Program-made: the position numbers and the translations under genes | Shown here: positions 16,846 through 25,048 of the stretch, piece by piece | Layout of the letters: each line of letters begins with the position of its first letter | Numbering within the stretch: the first letter of the stretch is position 1 | NCBI GenBank assembly: GCA_016185245.1 | Contig: JACPNZ010000009.1 | Span: 62,001 to 126,000 of the forward strand | DNA: 64,000 nt | Origin: Hyphomicrobiales bacterium | GTDB lineage: Bacteria > Pseudomonadota > Alphaproteobacteria > Rhizobiales > Aestuariivirgaceae | Reading direction: 5' to 3' | Notes under the pieces: model-generated | What the model was told of the DNA's origin: nothing | The model's input: only the letters and a program-made list of their open reading frames with translations | The model's database searches: none

Positions 16846-19806
16846 TTAATGGGCCTCTTCCCAATTGTGGGCGGCTCGGGCGTCGACCTGCAAGGGCACG
16901 GAGAGTTTCACCGCCGGTTCCGGCGCTTTCTCCATGACGTGCTTCACGACCGTCATGGTCTTCTCCACTTCGGCGTCGGCTGACTCGAAGATCAGCTCGT
17001 CATGGACCTGCAGCAGCATCTTGGCGCCAAGGCCGGCCGCCGCAAGTGCATCCTCCATGCGCACCATGGCGCGACGGATCACGTCGGCGGCGGCCCCCTG
17101 GATCGGCGCATTGATGGCGGCGCGCTCGAGGAAGGCGCGCTCCGACGGGTTGGGCGAGTTGATGCGCGGGAAATGGCAGCGCCGGCCGAAGATGGTCTCG
17201 ACATAGCCCTGGTCGCGGGCCAATTTCCTGGTCGCCTCCATGTAGTCGCGGATGCCGGGAAAGCGCTTGAAATAGGTCCTGATGTAGTCGCCCGCCTCGT
17301 CGCGGGAAATCGACAGCTGGTTGGCCAGGCCGAAGGCCGAGATGCCGTAGATGATGCCGAAGTTGATCGCCTTGGCGCGGCGGCGCACGGCGGCGTCCAT
17401 GCCCTTGACCGGCACCCCGAACATTTCGCTCGCCGTCATGGCGTGGATGTCGAGGCCGTCGGCGAAGGCCTGGCGGAGCTGGGCAATGTCGGCGACATGG
17501 GCCAGCACGCGGAGTTCGATCTGGCTGTAGTCGGCGCTGATGAGCTTCGATCCCGGAGGAGCGATGAAGGCCTGCCTGATCTTGCGGCCCTCCTCGGTGC
17601 GGACCGGAATGTTCTGCAAGTTTGGATCGGTGGAGGCGAGACGCCCGGTCGAGGTCGCCGCCATGGCATAGCTCGTGTGCACCCGGCCGGTGTCGGGATT
17701 GATGTAACCGGGAAGCGCATCGGTATAGGTCGAGCGGAGCTTGGCCAATTGCCGCCAGTCGAGGACGCGGCGGGCGAGTTCGACGCCTTGCGCGGCGAGA
17801 TCCTCGAGCGCGTCCGAATCGGTCGACCAGGCGCCGGTTGCGGTCTTGCGGCCGCCCGCCAGCCCCATGCGGCCATAGAGAATGTCGCCGAGCTGCTTGG
17901 GACTCGCAATGTTGAAGCGCTCGCCGGCGAGCTCGTAGACGTTGGTTTCGATGGCGGCGGCGGCGGCGGAAAATTCGTTGGAGAGCTTCTTCAACACTTG
18001 CGGATCGACCAGAATGCCGCGGCGCTCCATGCGCGCGAGGACGCTCACCAGCGGCCGTTCCAGGGTCTCGTAGACGGTGAGCTTGTGTTTGGCGAGAAGC
18101 TGCGGCTTGAGCAGCAGCCACAGCCTGAGGGTCACATCGGCGTCCTCGGCGGCATAACGGGTGGCGCGGTCGATGGCGACGCGATCGAAGGTGATGGCGG
18201 ATTTGCCCGAGCCCGCCACTTCCTTGAAGGCGATGGGCTTGTGGCCCAGATGGCGCTCCGACAATTCGTCCATGCCGTGGCCCACGTCACCCGATTCGAG
18301 CACATAGGAGATGAGCATGGTGTCGTCGATGGGGGCGACGTCGATGCCATGGCGGACAAAGACCTCGATATCGTATTTGAGGTTCTGGCCGATCTTGAGG
18401 ATCGAGCTGTCCTCCAGCATCGGCTTGAGGAGGGCGAGTGCCTTGTCACGGTCGATCTGGCCGGCGATCGCTTCGCCGCCGAACAAGCCGCCGCCTTCGG
18501 CCCGGTGGGCCAGCGGAATGTAGCAGGCCTTGCCCGGAGCGGCTGCCAGCGACACGCCGACGAGCCCCGCCTGCATGGCATCGAGGGAATCGGTTTCGGT
18601 ATCAACGGCGATGGTGCCCTCGTCAAAGGCCGCGGCGATCCAGGCCTTGAGCCGGTCAAGCGAGGTGACGGTCTCGTAGTCGGCATGGTTGATAGGAATG
18701 GCGCGGAGAGCGGCATTGCCCTCCTCCCCTTGCGGGAGAAGGTCCGGCGAAGCCGGGGACGAGGGGGCCATAGCCGCGCCCGCCCGGCCCCTCACCTCCC
18801 CATCGCTAACGCGATGGGTCCCTTCCTCTCCGGCAAGGGGAGAGGACGAATCATCCGGCGGCCAGTATTTGATCTCCACCGGAACCGGATCGATCGCCGC
18901 CATGTCGGCATCGAGCTCGCCCGCTACCTTCTTGGTGAAACTCGAGAACTCCAGGGTCTTGAGAAAGCCGATGAGCTGTTGGGCCCTGGGCTGGTCGACG
19001 GCGAAGGAGCCGACATCGTGCTCGACCGGCACGTGGTCATCGAGGGTCACAAGCTTCTTCGACAGCCGTGCCTGTTCGGCGAATTCGATGAGGTTCTCGC
19101 GGCGCTTCTGCTGCTTGATCTCGGGGGCGCGGCTGAGCAGGGTTTCGAGATCGCCATATTCGTTGATAAGCTGGGCCCCAGTCTTGATGCCGATCCCCGG
19201 CACGCCTGGTATATTGTCGACCGAATCGCCGGAGAGCGCCTGCACCTCGATCACCTTGTTGGGCGGCACGCCGAATTTCTCCAGAACCTCGGCCTCGCCG
19301 ATCTCCTTGTCCTTCATGGTGTCGTAAAGGGCGACACCGGGGCGGACGAGTTGCATCAGGTCCTTGTCGGAGGAAACGATGCGGCAGGTGGCACCTGCCT
19401 CCGCCGCCTGCCTGGCATAGGTGGCAATGAGATCGTCGGCCTCGTAATTGTCCTGCTCGATGGCCGCGATGTTGAAGGCGCGCGTCGCCTGCTTGATCAG
19501 GCCGAATTGGGGGCGCAAATCGGCCGGCGGCTCGGGCCGGTGGGCCTTGTAGTCGGGATAGATGTCATTGCGAAAGGTCTTCGAGGATTTGTCGAAGATG
19601 ACGGCGAGATGGGTGGGCTTCTGGCCGGCGTTGGTCTCCTTGAGGAGCTTCCACAGCATGTTGCAGAAGCCCTGGACGGCGCCGACGGGGAGCCCGTCGG
19701 ACTTGCGCGTCAGGGGCGGCAGTGCGTGGTAGGCACGGAAGATGTAGCCGGAACCGTCGATCAGATAGAGATGGTCACCGGGCTTGAGAGCATGCGATTT
19801 CGCCAT
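16846..19806 (-). CDS. polA: DNA polymerase I with repeat-derived linker insertion
   Basis: 986-residue family A polymerase for Okazaki-fragment processing and repair synthesis. The N-terminal 5'-3' exonuclease domain (about residues 1-310) has DGSGYIFRAYHAL, NYEADDLIATYA and SGDSVDNIPGVPGIG. The 3'-5' proofreading domain retains all three motifs (VDTETDSLD, QNLKYDIEV, YAAEDADVTLRL). Polymerase motifs A (DYSQIELRVLAH), B (RRRAKAINFGIIYG) and C (LQVHDELIFE) are intact. Between the first two domains, residues about 321-362 are translated from a palindromic repeat (18721-18845). The ATG at 19806 follows a GTG nine bases upstream that is a less likely start. The start region overlaps the 3' end of the acyltransferase gene by 32 bases. 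Confidence 0.96.
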   Translation of the reverse strand: MAKSHALKPGDHLYLIDGSGYIFRAYHALPPLTRKSDGLPVGAVQGFCNMLWKLLKETNAGQKPTHLAVIFDKSSKTFRNDIYPDYKAHRPEPPADLRPQFGLIKQATRAFNIAAIEQDNYEADDLIATYARQAAEAGATCRIVSSDKDLMQLVRPGVALYDTMKDKEIGEAEVLEKFGVPPNKVIEVQALSGDSVDNIPGVPGIGIKTGAQLINEYGDLETLLSRAPEIKQQKRRENLIEFAEQARLSKKLVTLDDHVPVEHDVGSFAVDQPRAQQLIGFLKTLEFSSFTKKVAGELDADMAAIDPVPVEIKYWPPDDSSSPLAGEEGTHRVSDGEVRGRAGAAMAPSSPASPDLLPQGEEGNAALRAIPINHADYETVTSLDRLKAWIAAAFDEGTIAVDTETDSLDAMQAGLVGVSLAAAPGKACYIPLAHRAEGGGLFGGEAIAGQIDRDKALALLKPMLEDSSILKIGQNLKYDIEVFVRHGIDVAPIDDTMLISYVLESGDVGHGMDELSERHLGHKPIAFKEVAGSGKSAITFDRVAIDRATRYAAEDADVTLRLWLLLKPQLLAKHKLTVYETLERPLVSVLARMERRGILVDPQVLKKLSNEFSAAAAAIETNVYELAGERFNIASPKQLGDILYGRMGLAGGRKTATGAWSTDSDALEDLAAQGVELARRVLDWRQLAKLRSTYTDALPGYINPDTGRVHTSYAMAATSTGRLASTDPNLQNIPVRTEEGRKIRQAFIAPPGSKLISADYSQIELRVLAHVADIAQLRQAFADGLDIHAMTASEMFGVPVKGMDAAVRRRAKAINFGIIYGISAFGLANQLSISRDEAGDYIRTYFKRFPGIRDYMEATRKLARDQGYVETIFGRRCHFPRINSPNPSERAFLERAAINAPIQGAAADVIRRAMVRMEDALAAAGLGAKMLLQVHDELIFESADAEVEKTMTVVKHVMEKAPEPAVKLSVPLQVDARAAHNWEEAH
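18721..18845. repeat. Mosaic palindromic repeat inside polA, copy 2
   Basis: About 125 bases made of consecutive palindromes: CCTCTCC/GGAGAGG at one end, CCCATCGC-TAAC-GCGATGGG, CCGGC-GAA-GCCGG, and a CTCC/GGGAG hairpin at the other end. It stays in frame with polA and has no stop in that frame, giving a Ser/Pro/Gly/Glu-rich peptide. Elements of this type are normally intergenic in Hyphomicrobiales. The boundaries are judged from the palindromes and the break in PolA-like sequence, so they are approximate. Confidence 0.8.
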
Positions 19807-20836
19807 GGGGCGCACTATGCCACCCCGCTCCCCGGGAAGAAAGCCTCAGCCATTGCGGCCTTGTGAACAGGAAGGCGGCCCTGGTGTGGCGGACGCTCCA
19901 GAACAGCAGCACCGGTCCCACCACGCCTGCGGCCGTAACAAGCAGCGACACGGCGGCGAGGTTTCCGGCGAGTGGCGAGGCGAGCAGAACGCTGCGGCTG
20001 GCCGCCATGAACAGGAAGAAGGCGAGATAGATGACGATGGAATTTTCCCCGCAATAGCGCAGCGGCTCGGCAAGCCGGGTCTTGGAGAGAGCCACGCCGG
20101 CGCTCACCACGGCACCGGCGCCGACAAATCCCATGACCAGACTGATGCCGGGAAACCGCGACCAGCCATGGGCGACGATGAAGTAATTGGCAAAACCCCA
20201 GACGAACAGGCCGGCGAGGATCACACCCGCGTCGCGGCGGCCGACGCCGGCGGCGAGGGCGAAGATATGGGGCGCCAGCCAGAAGCCCGCATAGAAATAG
20301 ACGAAGCGGGCGGCGAACTCGTCGATCAATAGCCAGCCGGTCGCCACATGGGACATTTCGAGAAGGGCGCCCACGGCGAAGATCAGAAGCGGCGGAGCCC
20401 CACGGGTTGCCTTCGCCACCACGAAGAATACCGCCAGCATGTAGATGAACCACAAGGTGCCGAAGGGCTCGATGAAAGCAAGCCCAAAGGCCTGGGCCAC
20501 GCCGGCGAGGCCTTCGGTCTGGTAGATGCCCCAGGACTTGGTGGCGAACTGGATGGTCATCCACAGAAGGTAGAAATAGACGAAGTGCAGGACCTTGGAA
20601 TCGCCATAGCTGCGCCACGGATTGTCGATGCGCGACGCCAGAAACAGACCGGAGATCATGAAGAAGTCGGGCATGCGGAAGGGCCGCGCCCATTCGATGA
20701 AGCCGTTGAGGGCGGAAAGCTCGCCCGCCGCCTTCTCGACCCCCAGGGTCGAATGCATCATCACCACCAGGACGATACAGATGCCCTTGGCATAGTCGAC
20801 CCAGTCGATGCGGGGTGAGCTGGCGGTCTGCGGCAT
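19775..20836 (-). CDS. Acyltransferase family (acyltransferase 3) membrane protein
   Basis: 353-residue polytopic inner-membrane protein. It opens with [20 protein letters not shown], the typical first membrane helix of acyltransferase-3/OpgC-like proteins with the conserved histidine at its end, then [16 protein letters not shown], about ten hydrophobic segments and [15 protein letters not shown]. These enzymes acylate extracytoplasmic sugars or glycans; the substrate is unknown. The last 32 bases overlap the start of polA on the same strand, so polA translation may be partly coupled to this gene. Confidence 0.88.
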   Translation of the reverse strand: MPQTASSPRIDWVDYAKGICIVLVVMMHSTLGVEKAAGELSALNGFIEWARPFRMPDFFMISGLFLASRIDNPWRSYGDSKVLHFVYFYLLWMTIQFATKSWGIYQTEGLAGVAQAFGLAFIEPFGTLWFIYMLAVFFVVAKATRGAPPLLIFAVGALLEMSHVATGWLLIDEFAARFVYFYAGFWLAPHIFALAAGVGRRDAGVILAGLFVWGFANYFIVAHGWSRFPGISLVMGFVGAGAVVSAGVALSKTRLAEPLRYCGENSIVIYLAFFLFMAASRSVLLASPLAGNLAAVSLLVTAAGVVGPVLLFWSVRHTRAAFLFTRPQWLRLSSRGAGWHSAPHGEIACSQAR

Positions 20837-20951
20837 GGCGGGCTCCTTGGCTGTCCCGATTGGGGACGGTTCCTATCTCGAGAGCCCATCTTGCAAGCCC
20901 CGGACCAGCGCCTTGCGTAGGGCTTGGCCCATCGGCTATAGGGCTTCCCAG

Positions 20952-21028
20952 GCACCCGTAGCTCAGCTGGATAGAGTGCTGCCCTCCGAAGGCAGAGGTC
21001 ACAGGTTCGAATCCTGTCGGGTGCGCCA
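20952..21028 (+). tRNA. tRNA-Arg (anticodon CCG)
   Basis: A complete 77-base cloverleaf including an encoded CCA end. Acceptor arms GCACCCG and CGGGTGC pair; the D arm is GCTC...GAGT; the anticodon stem CTGCC/GGCAG encloses the loop CTCCGAA with anticodon CCG at 20986-20988; the T arm is ACAGG-TTCGAAT-CCTGT. It reads CGG codons. The next gene starts 30 bases after the tRNA end. Confidence 0.97.
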
Positions 21029-21058
21029 AACGGCCGGGGTTCATTCCGGAGAGTTGCC

Positions 21059-22090
21059 ATGATCTTTCGCCAGCTGTTCGACAGCGTGTCCGGCACCTAC
21101 AGCTATCTGATCGCCAGCCGCAAGGGGGCCGAGGCGCTGATCATCGATCCGGTGCTCGAGAAGGTCGACCGCTATATCCAGCTGATGAACGAGCTCGATC
21201 TGCGCCTGGTCAAGGCGGTCGACACCCATCTCCATGCCGACCACGTGACCGGGCTGGGGGCGCTGCGCGACCGCACCCGCTGCGTCACCGTGATGGGCGA
21301 GAATAGCAAGGCCGATGTCGTCTCCATGCGGCTTGCCGACGGCGACAAGCTCGAGATCGAGGGGGTCGGCCTCGATGTCGTCTACACGCCGGGCCATACG
21401 GATGATTCCTATTCCTTCACCATGGCGGATCGGGTGTTCACCGGCGACACGCTGCTGATCCGCGGCACGGGGCGCACCGATTTCCAGAACGGCAATGCGC
21501 GGGCCCAATATGATTCGATCTTCAACCGCCTGCTCAAGCTGCCCGACGAGACGCTGGTCTATCCGGCCCACGACTACAAGGGCGACACGGTGAGCACCAT
21601 CGGCGAGGAGCGGCGCTCGAACCCCCGCCTGCAGGTGAAATCGGTCGACGACTATGTCGAGCTGATGAACAATCTGAAGCTGCCTAACCCCAAGATGATG
21701 GATGTGGCCGTCCCCGCCAACATGAAGATCGGGCTGGCTCAGGATGCGGTCGCCCAGAAGGGCTGGGCATTGATGGCGGCCGATGCCCTGGGCCTGGTCG
21801 GACGGCCCGATGTGGCGCTGGTCGATCTCCGCGAAAAGACCGAGTGCCAGCGCCATGGCAGCATTCCCGGCGCGCTGCACGAGCCCTACCCCAATCTTCG
21901 CGATAATCTGGCAAGCGGCGGGTTGCTGCGGGCGCTGGGCAGCGGCAAGCGCATCGTCTTCTATTGCGCCTATGGCGAGCGTTCGGCCATGGCGGTGCAG
22001 GCGGCCCAGGATGCAGGCCTCACTTCGACCACCCATATCCAGGGCGGCATGGCCGCCTGGAAGGCGGCGGGCGGGCCGGTGGAGAGATAA
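21059..22090 (+). CDS. Persulfide dioxygenase-rhodanese fusion protein
   Basis: 343 residues. The N-terminal about 230 residues form an ETHE1-type metallo-beta-lactamase domain with THLHADH at residues 56-62, [26 protein letters not shown] and YPAHDY, the pattern of glutathione-persulfide dioxygenases. The C-terminal rhodanese domain has active-site Cys303 in [10 protein letters not shown]. The fusion would oxidise persulfide sulfur to sulfite and transfer sulfur, detoxifying sulfide. A GGAGAG ribosome binding site precedes the ATG. The two YeeE/YedE genes follow at once, supporting a sulfur role. No BigR-type repressor gene is nearby. Confidence 0.92.
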   Translation: MIFRQLFDSVSGTYSYLIASRKGAEALIIDPVLEKVDRYIQLMNELDLRLVKAVDTHLHADHVTGLGALRDRTRCVTVMGENSKADVVSMRLADGDKLEIEGVGLDVVYTPGHTDDSYSFTMADRVFTGDTLLIRGTGRTDFQNGNARAQYDSIFNRLLKLPDETLVYPAHDYKGDTVSTIGEERRSNPRLQVKSVDDYVELMNNLKLPNPKMMDVAVPANMKIGLAQDAVAQKGWALMAADALGLVGRPDVALVDLREKTECQRHGSIPGALHEPYPNLRDNLASGGLLRALGSGKRIVFYCAYGERSAMAVQAAQDAGLTSTTHIQGGMAAWKAAGGPVER

Positions 22091-22096
22091 CCAGTC

Positions 22097-22531
22097 ATGA
22101 CCGAATTCGCGCCGCTCCACGGCCTGATCGGCGGAGCTCTCATCGGGCTTGCTGCCGTACTCTTGATGCTGACCTTGGGCCGCATCGCCGGGGTCTCCAC
22201 CATCTCCTTCGGCCTCCTTGCTCCCGCCGACAGCGCCAACCGGCCATGGCGGCTTGCGTTCCTGGTCGGCCTGCCGCTTGGTGCCCTGCTGGTGACGATG
22301 TTCGGCCTCAAGGACTGGAGTACGCTCACGTTCCCGGCTTCGGTGCCAGTGACCATCGTGGCCGGGCTCCTGGTCGGCATCGGCACGACCTATGGCTCGG
22401 GCTGCACCAGCGGCCACGGCGTATGTGGGCTCGCCCGCCTGTCGCCGCGCTCGCTGGTGGCGACGATTACGTTTGTGGCTGTGGCGGCGATCACCGTCTT
22501 CATCTTCCGCCATCTGATGCAGGCGCCATGA
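22097..22531 (+). CDS. YeeE/YedE family sulfur transport protein, first half
   Basis: 144-residue membrane protein of the YeeE/YedE (DUF395) family. About four hydrophobic segments are visible, with the signature [23 protein letters not shown] carrying the conserved cysteines that are thought to relay thiosulfate or reactive sulfur. It is a half-size member; the second half is the next gene, whose ATG overlaps this stop. With the preceding dioxygenase-rhodanese gene six bases upstream, the three form a tight sulfur-handling operon. The transported sulfur species is inferred only. Confidence 0.9.
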   Translation: MTEFAPLHGLIGGALIGLAAVLLMLTLGRIAGVSTISFGLLAPADSANRPWRLAFLVGLPLGALLVTMFGLKDWSTLTFPASVPVTIVAGLLVGIGTTYGSGCTSGHGVCGLARLSPRSLVATITFVAVAAITVFIFRHLMQAP

Positions 22532-22941
22532 TGCCGGTTCTTCTCTCGCTTGTTGTCGGGACGGTCTTCGGCGCCGGGCTGGCGCTCTCCGACATGGTCA
22601 ATCCGGCGCGGGTTCTGAACTTCTTCGACCTGGCAGGAAGCTGGGACCCGACGCTGGCCTTCGTCATGGGCGGAGCGCTTGCCACCACCTTCGTCGGCTA
22701 TCGCCTGGTCTTCGCCCGCGGCGCAAGCCTGACCGGCGGCAGTTTCAATTTGCCAACGGCGAAGCAGGTCGATCTGCCGCTGGTGGGTGGGGCAGCACTC
22801 TTCGGCCTCGGCTGGGGGCTCGCCGGATTCTGTCCGGGACCGGCGCTGGCCGCACTGGTTTCGCTCAAGCCCCAGGTTTTTCTGTTCGTCGCCGCAACGG
22901 CGGCGGGCATGGTGGCGACGCGCGCCTGGCGCGGGCGGTAG
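22528..22941 (+). CDS. YeeE/YedE family sulfur transport protein, second half
   Basis: 137-residue membrane protein forming the partner of the preceding half. It has [25 protein letters not shown], the DUF395 second-half signature, then [24 protein letters not shown] with the conserved cysteine. Two-gene versions of this family occur together in many proteobacteria next to sulfide-oxidation or BigR-type loci. The ATG at 22528 overlaps the previous stop (ATGATG). It ends 79 bases before the flavoprotein gene. Confidence 0.9.
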   Translation: MMPVLLSLVVGTVFGAGLALSDMVNPARVLNFFDLAGSWDPTLAFVMGGALATTFVGYRLVFARGASLTGGSFNLPTAKQVDLPLVGGAALFGLGWGLAGFCPGPALAALVSLKPQVFLFVAATAAGMVATRAWRGR

Positions 22942-23020
22942 GGGCGGGCCGCGCCTCGGATCAGGCGCCGCAGCGCCGTTGCACTTTGCCGCCCGCCCGG
23001 CCATTCTGCGCCGGGGGAAC

Positions 23021-25048
23021 ATGGCATTGCCGGAAAACCGCTATCGGAAGCTGTTCGAGCCGGTGCAGATCGGCCCGGTCACCGCACCCAACCGCTTCTA
23101 CCAGACGCCCCATGCCACCGGCATGGGCTGGCGGGCGCCCAGGGCGTCGGCGGCGCTGCGCGAGGTCAAGGCGGAGGGCGGCTGGGGGGTGGTTGCGACC
23201 GAATACTGCTCCATTCATCCGTCCTCGGACGATTCCCCCTTCGCCTATCTGTCGCTGTGGGACGAGGACGACGTGCGGGCCTTGGCGGTTACCGCCGAGG
23301 CGGTGCACCGGCACGGCAGCCTGCTGGCGGTGGAGCTGTGGCATGGCGGCTTTCACACCAACAACCGGATGACCCGCGAGGCGGCGCTTTCACCCTCGGG
23401 CCAGCGCCTGAAGCTTCTCGGACCCGGATCGGCCCGGGCCATGGACAAGGCCGACATCCGAGCCTTTCTCGGCTGGCAAGGAGCGGCGGCGGAACGGGCG
23501 AAACGGGCCGGGGCCGACATCGTCTATGTCTATGCCGGCCACGACTACCTGCCCTTGCAGTTCCTGTCGCCGCGGGTCAACCGGCGGAGCGACGAATATG
23601 GCGGCTCGACGGAGAACCGCACCCGCCTCATCCGCGAGATGATCGAGGTGACGCGCCAGGCAACCGGGGGCGCTTGTGCTGTCGCATTGCGCTTCGCTGT
23701 CGACGAACTGCATGGAGCCGAGGGTATCACTTTTGATGGCGAAGCCCGCGATATCGTTTCACTCTTGGCCGAACTGCCGGATTTGTGGGACGTGAACCTC
23801 GCCGGGGCGCTTGGCAACGATTCGCGCAGCGCCCGGTTTTCGGAGGAGGGTTTCCAGGAATCCTATGTCGCTTTCGTCAAATCACTGACGAGCAAGCCGG
23901 TGGTCGGCGTCGGGCGCTTCACCTCGCCCGAAACCATGCTGCGCCAGGTGCGCGAGGGCGTGCTCGATCTCATCGGCGCGGCCCGTCCGTCGATTGCCGA
24001 TCCGTTCCTGCCGGTCAAAATCCGCGATGGCCGCGCCGATGAAATCCGCGAGTGCATCGGCTGCAACATCTGCCGGGCCGCCAACAACGAAGCGGTGCCG
24101 CTCCGCTGCACCCAGAACCCGACGATCGGCGAGGAATGGCGGCGCGGCTGGCATCCGCAGCGTATCGCCGGCAAGGCCAGCGACCGGCGCATTCTGATCG
24201 TCGGCGGCGGGCCGGCGGGACTGGAGGCCGCGCTGGCGCTGGGAACACGCGGCTATGAGGTGGTCCTTGCCGAAGAACGGCGCGAGCTCGGCGGACGGCT
24301 TCTGTTCGAGGCGCGGCTTCCCGGGCTTTCCACCTGGATCAGGGTGCGCGACCATCGCCAGCACATGCTGTCCAAGCTCGCCAACGTCACGATCTACCGG
24401 GAAAGCCGGCTCACCGCCCGGGACATCGTCGAGTTCGGCGCCGACCAGGTGGTGCTGGCGACGGGGAGCCGCTGGCGGCGGGATGGCATCGGAGTGGCCG
24501 GCGAGCGGCCCCTTTCCATCGCTAGTGCGGCGTCGGTCGCAACACCCGACGATCTCGAAAGCCTGCGCGATCCCATCCTCATCTACGACGACGACAATTA
24601 TTTCATGGGCGGGGCGCTGGCCGAGAAGCTCGCCCGCGAGGGCCGCGCCGTAATCTATGTGACCAGCCAACCCATCGTCTCGGCCTGGACCCAGATGACC
24701 GACGAGCAATATCCGGTGGAGGCGCGGCTGGTGGAACTCGGCATCGATATCCGCGTCGGCCATGTGCTGGCCAAGGTGGAGACGGATCATGCAGTGTTTC
24801 AAACGGCGCTGTCCCGCGAGAGCATCGCCATCGCCATGGGAAGCCTGCTCCTGGTGACCGGCCACGAGCCGGTCGATCATCTCTACACCGATTTGACGGC
24901 ACGCGCCGATGCCCCGCCCGTCACCCGCATCGGCGACTGCCTGGCGCCCAGCCATGTGGCCGACGCGGTGTGGTCCGGCCATCGCTTTGCCCGCGAGTTC
25001 GACCAACCCTCGATCCCGCCGCCCCGCCGCGAAAGGCCACAACCATGA
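23021..25048 (+). CDS. Trimethylamine-dehydrogenase-like iron-sulfur flavoprotein
   Basis: 675 residues. An N-terminal old-yellow-enzyme barrel (about 1-340) is followed by a [4Fe-4S] motif C-x2-C-x2-C-x11-C in CIGCNICRAANNEAVPLRC and a C-terminal pyridine-nucleotide-disulfide-type domain (ILIVGGGPAGLEAALALG). Many blocks match what I recall of trimethylamine dehydrogenase: TEYCSI, PLQFLSPRVNRR, ARPSIADPFLP, EEWRRGWHP. The position of the FMN-linking cysteine in that enzyme (PHCIGAG) is alanine here (PHATGMG), so covalent 6-S-cysteinyl FMN is not expected. A demethylase acting on a methylated amine or betaine is likely; the exact substrate is unknown. It overlaps the MttB-like gene by four bases. 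Confidence 0.88.
   Translation: MALPENRYRKLFEPVQIGPVTAPNRFYQTPHATGMGWRAPRASAALREVKAEGGWGVVATEYCSIHPSSDDSPFAYLSLWDEDDVRALAVTAEAVHRHGSLLAVELWHGGFHTNNRMTREAALSPSGQRLKLLGPGSARAMDKADIRAFLGWQGAAAERAKRAGADIVYVYAGHDYLPLQFLSPRVNRRSDEYGGSTENRTRLIREMIEVTRQATGGACAVALRFAVDELHGAEGITFDGEARDIVSLLAELPDLWDVNLAGALGNDSRSARFSEEGFQESYVAFVKSLTSKPVVGVGRFTSPETMLRQVREGVLDLIGAARPSIADPFLPVKIRDGRADEIRECIGCNICRAANNEAVPLRCTQNPTIGEEWRRGWHPQRIAGKASDRRILIVGGGPAGLEAALALGTRGYEVVLAEERRELGGRLLFEARLPGLSTWIRVRDHRQHMLSKLANVTIYRESRLTARDIVEFGADQVVLATGSRWRRDGIGVAGERPLSIASAASVATPDDLESLRDPILIYDDDNYFMGGALAEKLAREGRAVIYVTSQPIVSAWTQMTDEQYPVEARLVELGIDIRVGHVLAKVETDHAVFQTALSRESIAIAMGSLLLVTGHEPVDHLYTDLTARADAPPVTRIGDCLAPSHVADAVWSGHRFAREFDQPSIPPPRRERPQP

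Noticed and set aside
18721-18845. CRISPR array or insertion sequence in polA
   Set aside because: There are no regularly spaced identical repeats or transposase; the structure is a single mosaic of different palindromes.
17002-19866. A 954-codon open frame on the plus strand opposite polA and other long antisense frames in the window
   Set aside because: They follow the codon periodicity of strongly GC-rich genes on the other strand, have no recognisable domains, and their predicted proteins are low-complexity and rich in Arg, Gly and Asp.
21059-22090. Glyoxalase II
   Set aside because: The metallo-beta-lactamase domain is ETHE1-like and fused to an active-site-intact rhodanese next to YeeE/YedE genes, which supports persulfide oxidation instead.
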